A DNA stretch of 64,000 nt, from positions 1 to 64,000 of the forward strand of contig JAUXTN010000186.1 of NCBI GenBank assembly GCA_030684355.1. Reading direction: 5' to 3'. Shown in pieces: positions 9,282-17,136 of the stretch; within the stretch, counting starts at the first letter, position 1; each line of letters opens with the position of its first letter. A program made the translations under genes and the position numbers. The DNA is from Pseudomonadota bacterium (GTDB taxonomy: Bacteria > Myxococcota_A > UBA796 > SXON01). The notes under the pieces were generated by a model. That model ran no database searches. It was given only the letters and a program-made list of their open reading frames with translations, and was not told the origin of the DNA.

Positions 9282-10096
9282 CACCCAGCCCCAATGCGCC
9301 GACGACGCACGATCCCGACAGGCGGCCTGGCCCCAGGGGTCTCGGTCGTCGGCGCTTCGGACGGCGCGATCAGTCGCTCCCCGATCATCCGGCCATCCCG
9401 GCTGCGCGTGCAACGCACTCGCACCTGCCCCCCCTGCCACCCGACGGATTCCAGGCGCAACGAGGCAGGGAGTTCGACCTCCGGACGCTCCGAAAGCACG
9501 AAGACGGCCATGCCGCCGGCCTCCGCCGCCCGCGCGAGCCGCACCCCTCCCCTGCCGAAAGGCGGTGCATCCACCACTACCAGCACATCCACCGCACCCG
9601 ACCGCGCCACCTGCTCGGCGGCCCATGCCACGCGTTCCCCCGGGGGGCGAACGAGCACGAGACGGGCGAGATCGACCCGCCCCAGGCCCGGCGGATGCAC
9701 CTGGTGCATCGGATCCACGAGCACCACCGACCGCCCTTGGCACGTGAGCCGTTCGAGGAGGGGGATCACCAAGGCCAGCCGCCCACTACCCGCCTGACCT
9801 ACGAGCTCGACGGGGCCGTGCTGTGGCCACCCGTGCAGCCAGTCGTCGAGCCCAGCAATGCCGGTCGAGAGGTGACCTGGCGCGACGGCCGCGACAGTGA
9901 CGGGCTCCAGCGGAGGCGGCACCACGCCGACGCGCCCGCGCGAGCCCACCAGGGCCCGCAGCCGCTCAATGGCCGCGACGCGTGGTGACGGGATGGACGA
10001 TCTGCCCCCTCCGGGCGATCCGCCCAGAGGCGGCACGATGCCGAGCACCGGTGCAAGCTCGACCGGCAGCCGACCCGGAAGGTCGGCCCCACGCAT
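9281..10096 (-). CDS. imuA: ImuA, RecA-like SOS mutasome protein
   Basis: This 271-residue protein has a RecA/SulA-like core: STGIAGLDDWLHG near residue 80, a degenerate Walker A GQAGSGRLAL, and a Walker B-like strand VLVVVDAPP. ImuA works with ImuB and DnaE2 in damage-induced mutagenesis, and in studied systems it binds RecA and ImuB. The ATG at 10096 is chosen because GGAGGGGAG lies 4 nt upstream. A GTG at 10183 would lie next to the LexA operator and would place the start essentially at the transcription start. The stop overlaps the ATG of the next gene by one base. It is the first gene of the LexA-headed operon. Confidence 0.85.
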   Translation of the reverse strand: MRGADLPGRLPVELAPVLGIVPPLGGSPGGGRSSIPSPRVAAIERLRALVGSRGRVGVVPPPLEPVTVAAVAPGHLSTGIAGLDDWLHGWPQHGPVELVGQAGSGRLALVIPLLERLTCQGRSVVLVDPMHQVHPPGLGRVDLARLVLVRPPGERVAWAAEQVARSGAVDVLVVVDAPPFGRGGVRLARAAEAGGMAVFVLSERPEVELPASLRLESVGWQGGQVRVRCTRSRDGRMIGERLIAPSEAPTTETPGARPPVGIVRRRRIGAG

Positions 10097-10116
10097 GGAG
10101 CTCCCCTCCGACCCCT

Positions 10117-10148
10117 CCCGAAGGGGTGGCCCCACCCGAAGGGGTGGC
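10117..10148. repeat. Two copies of a 14-bp direct repeat, 18-bp period
   Basis: The sequence cccgaaggggtggc occurs at 10117-10130 and again at 10135-10148, separated by four bases. It lies in the 5' leader of imuA, between the LexA box and the preferred ATG. Each copy contains a short CCC/GGGG complementarity, so the leader RNA could fold. Confidence 0.6.
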
Positions 10149-10185
10149 ATGGGAGGCACGAGCCGGAGAGGGAGCTGGGGCACAC

Positions 10186-10218
10186 CCTGAACGTACGTTC
10201 AGGCCGCCCGCCCCGCAA
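10186..10218 (-). promoter_or_regulatory. LexA operator and probable SOS promoter of imuA operon
   Basis: CCTGAACGTACGTTCAGG at 10186-10203 is a perfect 18-bp palindrome containing GAAC-N4-GTTC. It fits, with one mismatch, the Myxococcus LexA motif as I recall it (CTRHAMRYBYGTTCAGS). Read on the minus strand, a TTGCGG (10218-10213) and a TACGTT (10195-10190) are 17 nt apart, so the palindrome overlaps the -10 element and LexA binding would block transcription. The predicted transcript starts near 10182, giving about 85 nt of leader before the imuA ATG at 10096. Confidence 0.8.
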
Positions 10219-10336
10219 GGCCAGAATTTGTCCGCACGCTCACGATTGCGTTCAGCAGGCGCTCGACGAGCTGGACGACGAGGATCCGACGGTACCGACG
10301 TTCTCGTGCTGCACAACGACGGGATACACCGCCGAC

Positions 10337-10573
10337 ATGTCCGCCCTCCGCATGATTGAGGTGGTTGTCTGTGCCACCGGCATGGGCCGGCATGACCCGT
10401 CGCTCCCGACCCGCGTGGCGGCCGTGGGCGCCACGCTGTCCACCGTCGAGTGTTTCGACCGATGCGACACCTGTGAGCGCTTTCTCGTGTGCCGGGTGGA
10501 CGGCGCGACCACCCGGTTCCGCGACTCGGACGAGCTCCTCGCCGCGCTCGTCACGCTGGGGGAGACGGAATGA
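10337..10573 (+). CDS. Small Cys-rich protein, possibly DUF1450-like
   Basis: This 78-residue protein carries a central cluster CFDRCDTCERFLVC (about residues 39-52) followed by a VDG turn and a short acidic C-terminal helix. That layout recalls the small DUF1450 (YuzB-type) proteins, whose function is unknown; the four Cys could bind a metal or an Fe-S cluster. It diverges from the imuA operon, with 133 nt between its start and the LexA palindrome. Its TGA overlaps the next ATG as ATGA, so it is coupled to the DUF423 gene. The start is not firmly fixed, since an in-frame ATG five codons later is also possible. Confidence 0.6.
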   Translation: MSALRMIEVVVCATGMGRHDPSLPTRVAAVGATLSTVECFDRCDTCERFLVCRVDGATTRFRDSDELLAALVTLGETE

Positions 10574-10902
10574 GGCGCCTTGCAGCCGTGCTCGGCGCCA
10601 CCGCCGTCGCCGCCGGGGCCTTCGGCGCCCACGCCCTCCAGGACCGGGTCACCCCCGAGCGGCTCGACACCTGGCACACGGCGTCGAGCTACCACCTGCT
10701 CCACGCAGTCGCGCTGCTGGCCTTGAGCCTCTCCCCGAAGCCCTACCGGCTGCCGAGCGTGCTTTTTGTCGTCGGCATCCTGCTCTTCAGCGGGAGCCTC
10801 TACACCTTGGTGCTCCTCGACCTGCCCGTCCTCGGCGCCGTCACGCCGCTGGGCGGGGTCTGCTTCATCGCCGGCTGGCTAAGCCTCGCTCGCGGTCGTT
10901 GA
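10570..10902 (+). CDS. DUF423 family membrane protein
   Basis: A 110-residue integral membrane protein with about four hydrophobic segments. The N-terminal GATAVAAGAFGAHALQ, the WHTASSYHLLHAVALL segment and the C-terminal PLGGVCFIAGWL are hallmarks of the DUF423 (YgdD-like) family. The function of the family is unknown. The ATG at 10570 overlaps the upstream stop as ATGA. The frame can be read further upstream, but that part has no membrane character and overlaps the preceding gene. Confidence 0.88.
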   Translation: MRRLAAVLGATAVAAGAFGAHALQDRVTPERLDTWHTASSYHLLHAVALLALSLSPKPYRLPSVLFVVGILLFSGSLYTLVLLDLPVLGAVTPLGGVCFIAGWLSLARGR

Positions 10903-10933
10903 TTCCCATCCTCCGACCTGCCAGGATCTCATC

Positions 10934-11626
10934 GTGACCCTCCTCGCGCTCTACGCTGGCTCCCTCGTCCTGGGCGGGATCCTGATCGCGGCTTCGATGC
11001 TCGGCGCAGGGAAGGACACCGATGGCCCGGGGGCCGACGGCGAGCACGGGCTCGACCACGGGCTCGATCACGACCACGACCACGACCACGGACTCGACCA
11101 TGGCCACGAACTCGCCAAGGACATCCCCGTGGGCGGAGACCACGACCCGGGGCAGACCCACGGTGACGCGTCCCGCATCAGCGCGTTCGCGACCACCCTC
11201 CTCTCCCTGAGGTTCTGGACCTTCGCCTTGGCCGCCTTCGGCATGACCGGCCTCCTGCTCCACGCGATGTCCATCCACCCCTTCCTCACGCTGGGGCTCG
11301 CGGTCGTGACCGGGTTCGGCGTCGGCGCTGGCGTTACGACGCTCCTGCGCACCGTCTCCCGCGATACCGTCTCCAGCGCGCTCGACTCCCGAACCCTACG
11401 CGGTCGCGACGCGGAGGTCGTCCTGACGATGGGCCCGGGCAAGCTCGGCAAGATCCGGCTCATCCACAACGGTCAGATCATCGACCTCCCCGCCACCACG
11501 AAGGAGGGCCGGCTCATCGAGCGCGGCGAGCGCGTCCTCGTCGTGGATGTCTCGGCCGGCATGGCGGATGTGACCCCCATCACCCCCGACCGCCGCGCGC
11601 ACGTCCCCCACTCCACCACCACCTGA
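10934..11626 (+). CDS. NfeD-like membrane protein with His/Asp-rich loop
   Basis: This 230-residue protein has an N-terminal membrane segment (residues 3-24) and a strongly His/Asp-rich stretch at about 38-65 with repeated GLDHGLDH and DHDHDH elements. Two further membrane segments follow at about 95-135, then a C-terminal beta-rich domain (about 155-218) resembling the OB fold of NfeD/DUF1449 proteins. NfeD-type proteins commonly sit beside SPFH/flotillin genes, as here, and are thought to act with them in membrane microdomains. The start is GTG at 10934. The His-rich loop could bind metal ions, which is inferred from composition. Confidence 0.75.
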   Translation: MTLLALYAGSLVLGGILIAASMLGAGKDTDGPGADGEHGLDHGLDHDHDHDHGLDHGHELAKDIPVGGDHDPGQTHGDASRISAFATTLLSLRFWTFALAAFGMTGLLLHAMSIHPFLTLGLAVVTGFGVGAGVTTLLRTVSRDTVSSALDSRTLRGRDAEVVLTMGPGKLGKIRLIHNGQIIDLPATTKEGRLIERGERVLVVDVSAGMADVTPITPDRRAHVPHSTTT

Positions 11627-11638
11627 AGGAGAGCCCTC

Positions 11639-12937
11639 TTGGAAGAGCTCATCTACACCCTCTGCGCCGCCACAGGGCTGGGCTTCGGCCTCCTGATGGC
11701 GGTCGCGATCGCAAAGCAGTTCATCTTCATCTGCCGCCCTGACGAAGTGCTGATCTTCTCGGGCCGCAAGCGCGCGATGGCTGACGGCTCGGAGGTCGGC
11801 TATCGGCTCGTGTTCGGCGGTCGCACGTTCCGGGTGCCGCTGCTCGAGCGCGTCGACTCGATGGATCTGTCCACCATCCCCCTCGATCTCCACGTGACGA
11901 ACGCGTACTCGAAGGGCGGCATCCCGCTGAACCTCCACGCCATCTCCAACGTGAAGGTGTCGAGCGAGCCCGCCGTCATCATGAACGCCGTCGAGCGCTT
12001 CCTCGGCCGCGACCCCGAGGAGATCCGCCGCGTGGCGAAGGAGTCCCTCGAGGGGCACCTCCGCGGCGTGCTGGCGCGGCTCACCCCCGAGGAGGTCAAC
12101 GAGGACCGCCTCAAGTTCGCGAACACGCTGCTCGACGAAGCGGAGGACGACCTTCGGAAGCTCGGCATCCAGCTCGACACGCTGCGCGTGCTCAACGTCT
12201 ACGACGACGTGAAGTACCTCGACAGCATCGGTCGCGAGCGCATCGCGAACGTCCTGATGGTGGCGGACATCGCGGAGTCCCAGGCGAAGAGCGAGGCGGA
12301 GCAGGCCGAGGCGCTCGCCAACCAGTCGGGGAAGATCGCGGTGGAGCAGGCCGAGGCCCGCATCGCCAAGAAGCAGAACGAGCTTCGCAAGATCAAGGCC
12401 GAGTTCGAGGGCACTGCGAAGTCCGAGGAGGAGCGCACCGGGCAGCTCGCCGCTGAGGCGCGCGCCGAAGCGGAGCAGGAGCTCCAGGAGATCCGCAAGA
12501 AGCTGGAACAGACGCGCCTCATCGCAGAGGTCGTGCTTCCTGCGCGGGCCCAGCAGCAGGCCGAGGCCCTGCGGGCGCGTGGCGAGGCCGCGGTCATCGC
12601 CGAGAACGGCGCGGGCATGGCAGAGGTGCTCGAGATGCTCACGAAGACCTGGGGCTCCGCTGGGGACGATGCCCGCGACATCTTCCTCATCCAGCAGCTC
12701 GAGCAGATCATGTCCACCGTCGTCTCGCGCGTCAACAGCGTCGAGGTGGGCGAGGTGACCGTCATCGACCGCGGGGACGGCAAGGCACTGGCCGCCTACG
12801 TCGCCGGCTACCCCGCGATGGTCAAGCAGGTGCTCGAGGAGCTCCGGGCGACCACGGGCGTCGATGTCACCGGAACACTCTGGCGGACCCCCTCCAGCGC
12901 GGAGATCAAGTCGTCCATCGTGGAGATCAAGTCGTGA
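11639..12937 (+). CDS. Flotillin-like SPFH/band 7 protein
   Basis: A 432-residue protein with one N-terminal membrane segment (residues 5-30), then an SPFH domain with CRPDEVLIFSG and GYRLVFGGRTFRVPLLERVD. A long Ala/Glu-rich coiled coil follows (about 215-320) with repeated AEQAEA/AEARAEAEQE, then a C-terminal flotillin-type region. Such proteins oligomerise on the inner membrane and organise lipid domains. TTG at 11639 follows AAGGAGAG at good spacing. The gene lies 12 nt after the NfeD-like gene and its stop overlaps the next start (GTGA), so the three genes form an operon. Confidence 0.88.
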   Translation: MEELIYTLCAATGLGFGLLMAVAIAKQFIFICRPDEVLIFSGRKRAMADGSEVGYRLVFGGRTFRVPLLERVDSMDLSTIPLDLHVTNAYSKGGIPLNLHAISNVKVSSEPAVIMNAVERFLGRDPEEIRRVAKESLEGHLRGVLARLTPEEVNEDRLKFANTLLDEAEDDLRKLGIQLDTLRVLNVYDDVKYLDSIGRERIANVLMVADIAESQAKSEAEQAEALANQSGKIAVEQAEARIAKKQNELRKIKAEFEGTAKSEEERTGQLAAEARAEAEQELQEIRKKLEQTRLIAEVVLPARAQQQAEALRARGEAAVIAENGAGMAEVLEMLTKTWGSAGDDARDIFLIQQLEQIMSTVVSRVNSVEVGEVTVIDRGDGKALAAYVAGYPAMVKQVLEELRATTGVDVTGTLWRTPSSAEIKSSIVEIKS

Positions 12938-14172
12938 CCTTCTTCATCCCCCTGGTCCTCCTCTTCGTCGTCGGCTTCTTCGCGGTGTGCGCGCTCGTCG
13001 TCCTGCGGAACCTGCTCTACATCTGCGGCCCCAACGAGGTCCTCATCTTCTCGGGCACGACGCGCGCGCTCGAAGGCAAGGCCGTTGGCTACCGCATCGT
13101 CAAGGGGGGCCGGTCGGTGCGGATCCCCTTGCTGGAGACGGTCGACCGCGTAGATCTCACCAACATGATCATCGAGGTCAGTGTCACGAACGCCTACTCC
13201 AAGGGCGGCATCCCGCTCACCGTGCAGGGCGTGGCGAACGTCAAGATCGCGGGCCACGAGCCGGTCCTGAACAACGCGATCGAGCGGTTCCTCGGCTACG
13301 CCCGCAAGGACATCGTCCAGGTGGCGAAGGACACCCTCGAAGGCAACCTCCGCGGCGTGCTGTCCCAGCTCACGCCCGAGCAGGTGAACGAAGACAAGAT
13401 CGCCTTCGCGGAAAAGCTCTTGGAGGAGGCCGAGCACGACCTCACCCGCCTGGGCCTCGCGCTCGACACGTTGAAGATCCAGAACGTGTCGGACGAGAAG
13501 GGCTACCTCAACAGCATCGGCCGCAAGAGCTCCGCCGACCTCATCATGCGCTCCAAGGTCGCAGAGACCAACGCGCGAGCACGGTCGATCACGCAGGACG
13601 CCGGCTCGCGCGAGCGGGCCCGCGTGTCCGAGCTCGAGTCCGAGATCGAGATCGCCCGCACGCAGACCGAGCGCCGCATCATGGAGACCCTCTCGCGCCG
13701 CGAGGCGCTCATCGCCGAAGAGGTCGGCCGTGTGAAGGCCATGGTCGCGCGCGCCGAAGGCGAGCTGAGGGTGCAGGCGGCACGGGTCGAGCAGGTGCGT
13801 CGCCAGCTCGAGGCCGACGTGATTGCACCCGCCCAGGCCGAGATGGAGGCCGCGAGCTCAAACGCCAAGGGGGCCGCGGCAAAGATCGTGGAGGACGGGC
13901 GTGCCACCAACCACGTGTTGGAGCAAATGATCACCACCTGGAAGAACGGTGGCGAGGCCGCGCGCGACATCTTCCTGATGCAAAAACTACAGGCGACGAT
14001 GGGGCAGCTGGTGTCTACCATCCAGAGCGTCAAGGTTGACCGTCTTACCGTCCTCCCCCCGGACGCGGAGGTCAGCGCCAAGAAGGCGGTCACGCTCGTT
14101 GAGGAGCTGAAGGGCGCACTGGGGATGGATCTGCCCCAGATCATTCAGCACGCCGTCTCGAAACAGCCGTAG
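12934..14172 (+). CDS. Second flotillin-like SPFH/band 7 protein
   Basis: This 412-residue paralogue of the preceding protein shares CGPNEVLIFSG, GYRIVKGGRSVRIPLLETVDRVDL, the NAYSKGGIPL element and a coiled-coil region rich in Arg, Glu and Ala (about 200-310). One N-terminal membrane segment (residues 3-26) anchors it. The GTG start overlaps the upstream TGA. The two probably form a mixed oligomer, as flotillin pairs do elsewhere. That is an inference from tandem duplication and coupling. Confidence 0.87.
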   Translation: MTFFIPLVLLFVVGFFAVCALVVLRNLLYICGPNEVLIFSGTTRALEGKAVGYRIVKGGRSVRIPLLETVDRVDLTNMIIEVSVTNAYSKGGIPLTVQGVANVKIAGHEPVLNNAIERFLGYARKDIVQVAKDTLEGNLRGVLSQLTPEQVNEDKIAFAEKLLEEAEHDLTRLGLALDTLKIQNVSDEKGYLNSIGRKSSADLIMRSKVAETNARARSITQDAGSRERARVSELESEIEIARTQTERRIMETLSRREALIAEEVGRVKAMVARAEGELRVQAARVEQVRRQLEADVIAPAQAEMEAASSNAKGAAAKIVEDGRATNHVLEQMITTWKNGGEAARDIFLMQKLQATMGQLVSTIQSVKVDRLTVLPPDAEVSAKKAVTLVEELKGALGMDLPQIIQHAVSKQP

Positions 14173-14190
14173 CACGGCAGGAGTTCGACC

Positions 14191-15864
14191 ATCGAAACGT
14201 TGTTTGGAAACACCGAGGGCCTCAAGCCAAGCTTGAACAAGGCCCTCCAGTCCTTCTACCAACGCCGCATCCCTGCCACGCGCTTCGTCACGCCGGAGCT
14301 CGCGCGCCGCCTCACCGAGGTGTCGCGCGAGTGCAACCGGCAGGTGGGCCTGCTGATCGACCGGGCGGGGATGGTCGACAAGGTGATCGTCGGGGACGCA
14401 CACCAGCTGTTCATCCCCGAGCTTGGTCGCGAGCGCGCGGGCGCCGGGCGCTTCCGCGGCTTGCGCCTCGTGCACACGCACCTGCGTGGCGAGGGGCTAA
14501 GCAAGGACGACCTCACCGACCTCACGCTCCTTCGTTTGGACACCATCGTGGTGATCCAGGCCCAGCCTGATGGCCTCCCCGGGCCGCTGGAGTACGGAGT
14601 CATCCGCCCCCCCGGCGCCGCGCGCGGCGAGGAGATGTGGCGAGTCGAGAAGGTGCCGTCCGTACACGGGTGGGAAGACGATTTCACCACCTTTATCCGC
14701 GATCTCGAGGCCCAATTCCGCACGGCGGCGGACGCACGTGCTGTCTCCGGCCGGGAGAATGCCGTGCTCGTGAGCGTCACGACGCGAGACCCCCGGGGCG
14801 CGCGCCGGTCCCTTGAGGAGCTGGGGCGGCTCGCGAGCACCGCCGGGCTCCATGTCGCCGACCAGGTATTGCAGGTGCGCCGTGAGCTCGACGGCCGCAC
14901 GCTCGTCGGCCAGGGCAAGCTGAAGGACCTCGTCCTGCGCTGCATGCATCTGGGCGCAAACGTGCTCGTGTTCGACCAGGAGCTGTCCCCTTCCCAGCTG
15001 CGCAACATCGCGACCGAGACGGAGCTGAAGGTGCTCGACCGCACTCAGCTCATCCTCGACATCTTCAGCCAAAGGGCCACCACGCGGGAGGGAAAGCTTC
15101 AAGTCGAGCTCGCCCAGCTGCGCTACCGGAAGCCGCGCCTCGCCCTGATGCCGACGGCGATGAGCCGCCTCACGGGGGGCATCGGCGGACGCGGTCCGGG
15201 CGAGACGAAGCTGGAGATCAACCGCCGCCGGGCAGACGAGCGCTTGCACCGAGTCCAGCGGCAGCTGGACGACATCGCCACCGAGCGCACCATGCGCCGG
15301 AACCGTCGCAAGCGGGTGGGCCTGCCCCTGGTCGCGATCGTGGGCTACACGAACGCGGGGAAGTCCACACTTCTCAACCGCATGACCCAGAGCCGGGTCG
15401 ACGCCGAAGACAAGCTCTTCGCGACGCTCGACCCGACCTCGCGGCGGATGCGCTTTCCCGAAGATCGGGAGATCATCCTCACCGACACCGTCGGCTTCAT
15501 CCGCGACCTCCCGAAGGACCTCGTGCACGCCTTCCGCAGCACCCTGGACGAGGCGCTGGAGGCCGACCTGCTCCTCCACGTGGTGGACGCGGGTGACGAG
15601 GAAGCCGAGGCCCAGAAGGCCACGGTGGACGAGGTGCTCAAGGAGCTGGGCGCCGCCGATGCCCCCATCCTGGTCGTCGTCAACCAGGTGGACCGCGCGG
15701 ACCCGGAGCGTGTGCGCTCCATGGTGGAGGCTTGGGAGGCCTCCGCCGTCAGCGCGGTCACCGGAGAAGGGCTCCAGGTACTGCTCGATCGCATCGAGCG
15801 TACGTTGTTCCGGGAACGCATGGCGTCGTCGTTCCGGGATGCCGAGCCGGCCACGGTGCCTTGA
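14191..15864 (+). CDS. hflX: GTPase HflX
   Basis: About 557 residues. The long N-terminal region (FGNTEGLKPS onward) matches the extended HflX form. The HflX domain contains DGRTLVGQGKLKDL, FDQELSPSQLRNIA and GGIGGRGPGETKLE. The G domain has the P-loop GYTNAGKST, the switch element DTVGFIRDLP and NQVD in place of NKxD. HflX binds 50S subunits and rescues or splits stalled and hibernating ribosomes under stress. Start choice is unusual: no ATG or GTG exists between the in-frame TAG at 14170 and the conserved N-terminus. CAGGAG at 14178-14183 is 7 nt before ATC (14191) but 16 nt before TTG (14200), so AUC initiation is the better fit. If TTG is used the protein is 554 residues. Confidence 0.92.
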   Translation: METLFGNTEGLKPSLNKALQSFYQRRIPATRFVTPELARRLTEVSRECNRQVGLLIDRAGMVDKVIVGDAHQLFIPELGRERAGAGRFRGLRLVHTHLRGEGLSKDDLTDLTLLRLDTIVVIQAQPDGLPGPLEYGVIRPPGAARGEEMWRVEKVPSVHGWEDDFTTFIRDLEAQFRTAADARAVSGRENAVLVSVTTRDPRGARRSLEELGRLASTAGLHVADQVLQVRRELDGRTLVGQGKLKDLVLRCMHLGANVLVFDQELSPSQLRNIATETELKVLDRTQLILDIFSQRATTREGKLQVELAQLRYRKPRLALMPTAMSRLTGGIGGRGPGETKLEINRRRADERLHRVQRQLDDIATERTMRRNRRKRVGLPLVAIVGYTNAGKSTLLNRMTQSRVDAEDKLFATLDPTSRRMRFPEDREIILTDTVGFIRDLPKDLVHAFRSTLDEALEADLLLHVVDAGDEEAEAQKATVDEVLKELGAADAPILVVVNQVDRADPERVRSMVEAWEASAVSAVTGEGLQVLLDRIERTLFRERMASSFRDAEPATVP

Positions 15865-15955
15865 ACCTCATCCCGAGCACGGGTTACGTGTCATGACAGG
15901 TCGCCTCCCCAAGCGGGAACGCGCCACGTGACCCCACTCACCCGGATGATCCAAC

Positions 15956-16495
15956 ATGAAGACCCTCCTCCTCCTCGGCGCAGCGGCCCTCTCTCTCACC
16001 GGCTGTACCGGCGGTACGAAGTGCGACACGGGCGACTCCGCCTGCGGCGGTAGCGACGACGTCGTCATCCAGTCGGTGAACGGCAGCTGCAGCGGCGGCA
16101 CCTGCACCTGGGAGGTCAAGACGACCGGCTCCATGGGCGCCGTCGAGCTCGATCTCGTCGAGACGGGCGACCCGAGCTGGAGCTGCGGCCCCACCTCCAC
16201 CAAGGGCGACCTCGTCTGCGGCGCCTGGTCGGAGTTCCACAACGACTTCACTCTCGCCGACTTCAACAACGAGTACGAATGGAAGGAGATCAACCTCAAC
16301 CTCGTCGGTAGCTTCGAAGACCAGGTGAACAACCAGTCCACGATCTTCGACGTGTCCGATGGCACGATCTCCAACCAGCTCACGGTGCTCTTCAGCGTCA
16401 GCGACGCCGACGGCGTGTACGCCGATTGCGCCACGTTCGGCCACGACCCCAGCTACTTCTACGACGTCTGCACCAACAACGCCGACGAGTGGTAG
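15956..16495 (+). CDS. Secreted lipoprotein, first of three tandem relatives
   Basis: A 179-residue protein with a clear lipoprotein signal, MKTLLLLGAAALSLTGC, and modification at Cys17. The mature part contains paired Cys (GSCSGGTC near residue 45, CGP and VCG, and DCATFG...DVC at the C-terminus), suggesting disulfide-bonded beta structure outside the cytoplasm. No known domain is recognised. The N-terminal CSGGTC block and the C-terminal Asp-Cys...Cys block recur in the next gene and more weakly in the third. Unknown function; probably a surface lipoprotein. Confidence 0.82.
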   Translation: MKTLLLLGAAALSLTGCTGGTKCDTGDSACGGSDDVVIQSVNGSCSGGTCTWEVKTTGSMGAVELDLVETGDPSWSCGPTSTKGDLVCGAWSEFHNDFTLADFNNEYEWKEINLNLVGSFEDQVNNQSTIFDVSDGTISNQLTVLFSVSDADGVYADCATFGHDPSYFYDVCTNNADEW

Positions 16496-16501
16496 TGGCC
16501 G

Positions 16502-16527
16502 TCGGGAGGGGCAAGCCGCCCTCCCGA
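16502..16527 (+). terminator. Hairpin after the first tandem lipoprotein gene
   Basis: TCGGGAGGG (16502-16510) and CCCTCCCGA (16519-16527) form a perfect 9-bp stem with an 8-nt loop, 7 nt after the stop codon. There is no uridine run, so it may be a weak or factor-assisted terminator or an mRNA end-protecting hairpin. Confidence 0.4.
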
Positions 16528-16546
16528 ACCCCTTCCACGGTAGTGC

Positions 16547-16575
16547 TTGCGTTTGGCGCCAGCCTGATGTAAAAG
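16547..16575 (+). promoter_or_regulatory. Possible sigma-70-type promoter of the second tandem lipoprotein gene
   Basis: TTGCGT (16547-16552) and TAAAAG (16570-16575) are separated by 17 nt, after the preceding hairpin and 28 nt before the ATG. The -35 match is only three of six and the -10 match four of six, so the call is tentative. Confidence 0.35.
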
Positions 16576-16603
16576 GTTGGCGCTGTTCTCTAGGAGGAGA
16601 AAA

Positions 16604-17128
16604 ATGACCAAGTACTCGCTTCTCATCGGGCTCGTTGCCCTCTTCGGCTGCACCTCGACGGGCAAGGACACCGGCGAGACCGCCGCCCCCGCCGACACCG
16701 ACACCGACACCGACGTGGACGTCGACTGGGAGCTCGTGACCTTCAGCGGCAGCTGCGCCGACGGTGTCTGCATCTACTCGATGACCACCTCCCGCGCGGC
16801 CGGCCTCCTCGAGCTCTGGATCGCCGAGACCGCCGATCCCTCCGACGCCCGTTGGACCGAGACCCACGACGCCTTCGAGCTCAAGACCTCCAACGCCGAC
16901 GGCTCGGAAGTCTACGAGCTCCGTCTCGACTGGGTGACCGACTACACCCTGCAGGTCGCGAACGAGAGCACGCTCCTCAACGAAGACGTCCTCGGCGCCA
17001 CCTGGGCCGACCGCCTCACCTGGAGCTTCGAGGCCGAGAGCGCCGACGGCACCGAGTACGACTGCGCGGTGACCGGCGAGAACCCCGGCTACTACTCGGA
17101 ACGCTGCACCAACATCGTGACCGAGTAG
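16604..17128 (+). CDS. Secreted lipoprotein, second of three tandem relatives
   Basis: A 174-residue protein starting at the ATG at 16604 behind an excellent ribosome site (AGGAGGAGA, ending 3 nt upstream). The signal MTKYSLLIGLVALFGC has a lipobox Cys at residue 16. A TDTDTDTDVDVD linker (about 29-40) separates the lipid anchor from a beta-rich domain with GSCADGVCIYSM and a terminal DCAVTGENPGYYSERC motif, both shared with the preceding gene. Unknown function. Frames extending upstream to 16577 are rejected because they skip the ribosome site and break the signal peptide. Confidence 0.85.
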   Translation: MTKYSLLIGLVALFGCTSTGKDTGETAAPADTDTDTDVDVDWELVTFSGSCADGVCIYSMTTSRAAGLLELWIAETADPSDARWTETHDAFELKTSNADGSEVYELRLDWVTDYTLQVANESTLLNEDVLGATWADRLTWSFEAESADGTEYDCAVTGENPGYYSERCTNIVTE

Positions 17129-17136
17129 GTTTCCCA

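Noticed and set aside
9282..9743. Upstream extension of the ImuB-DnaE2 frame to 9743
   Set aside because: It overlaps imuA entirely and has no ImuB similarity; the conserved protein begins at the ATG at 9281.
10097..10183. GTG at 10183 as the imuA start
   Set aside because: It sits 2 nt from the LexA palindrome and at the predicted transcription start; the ATG at 10096 has GGAGGGGAG at ideal spacing.
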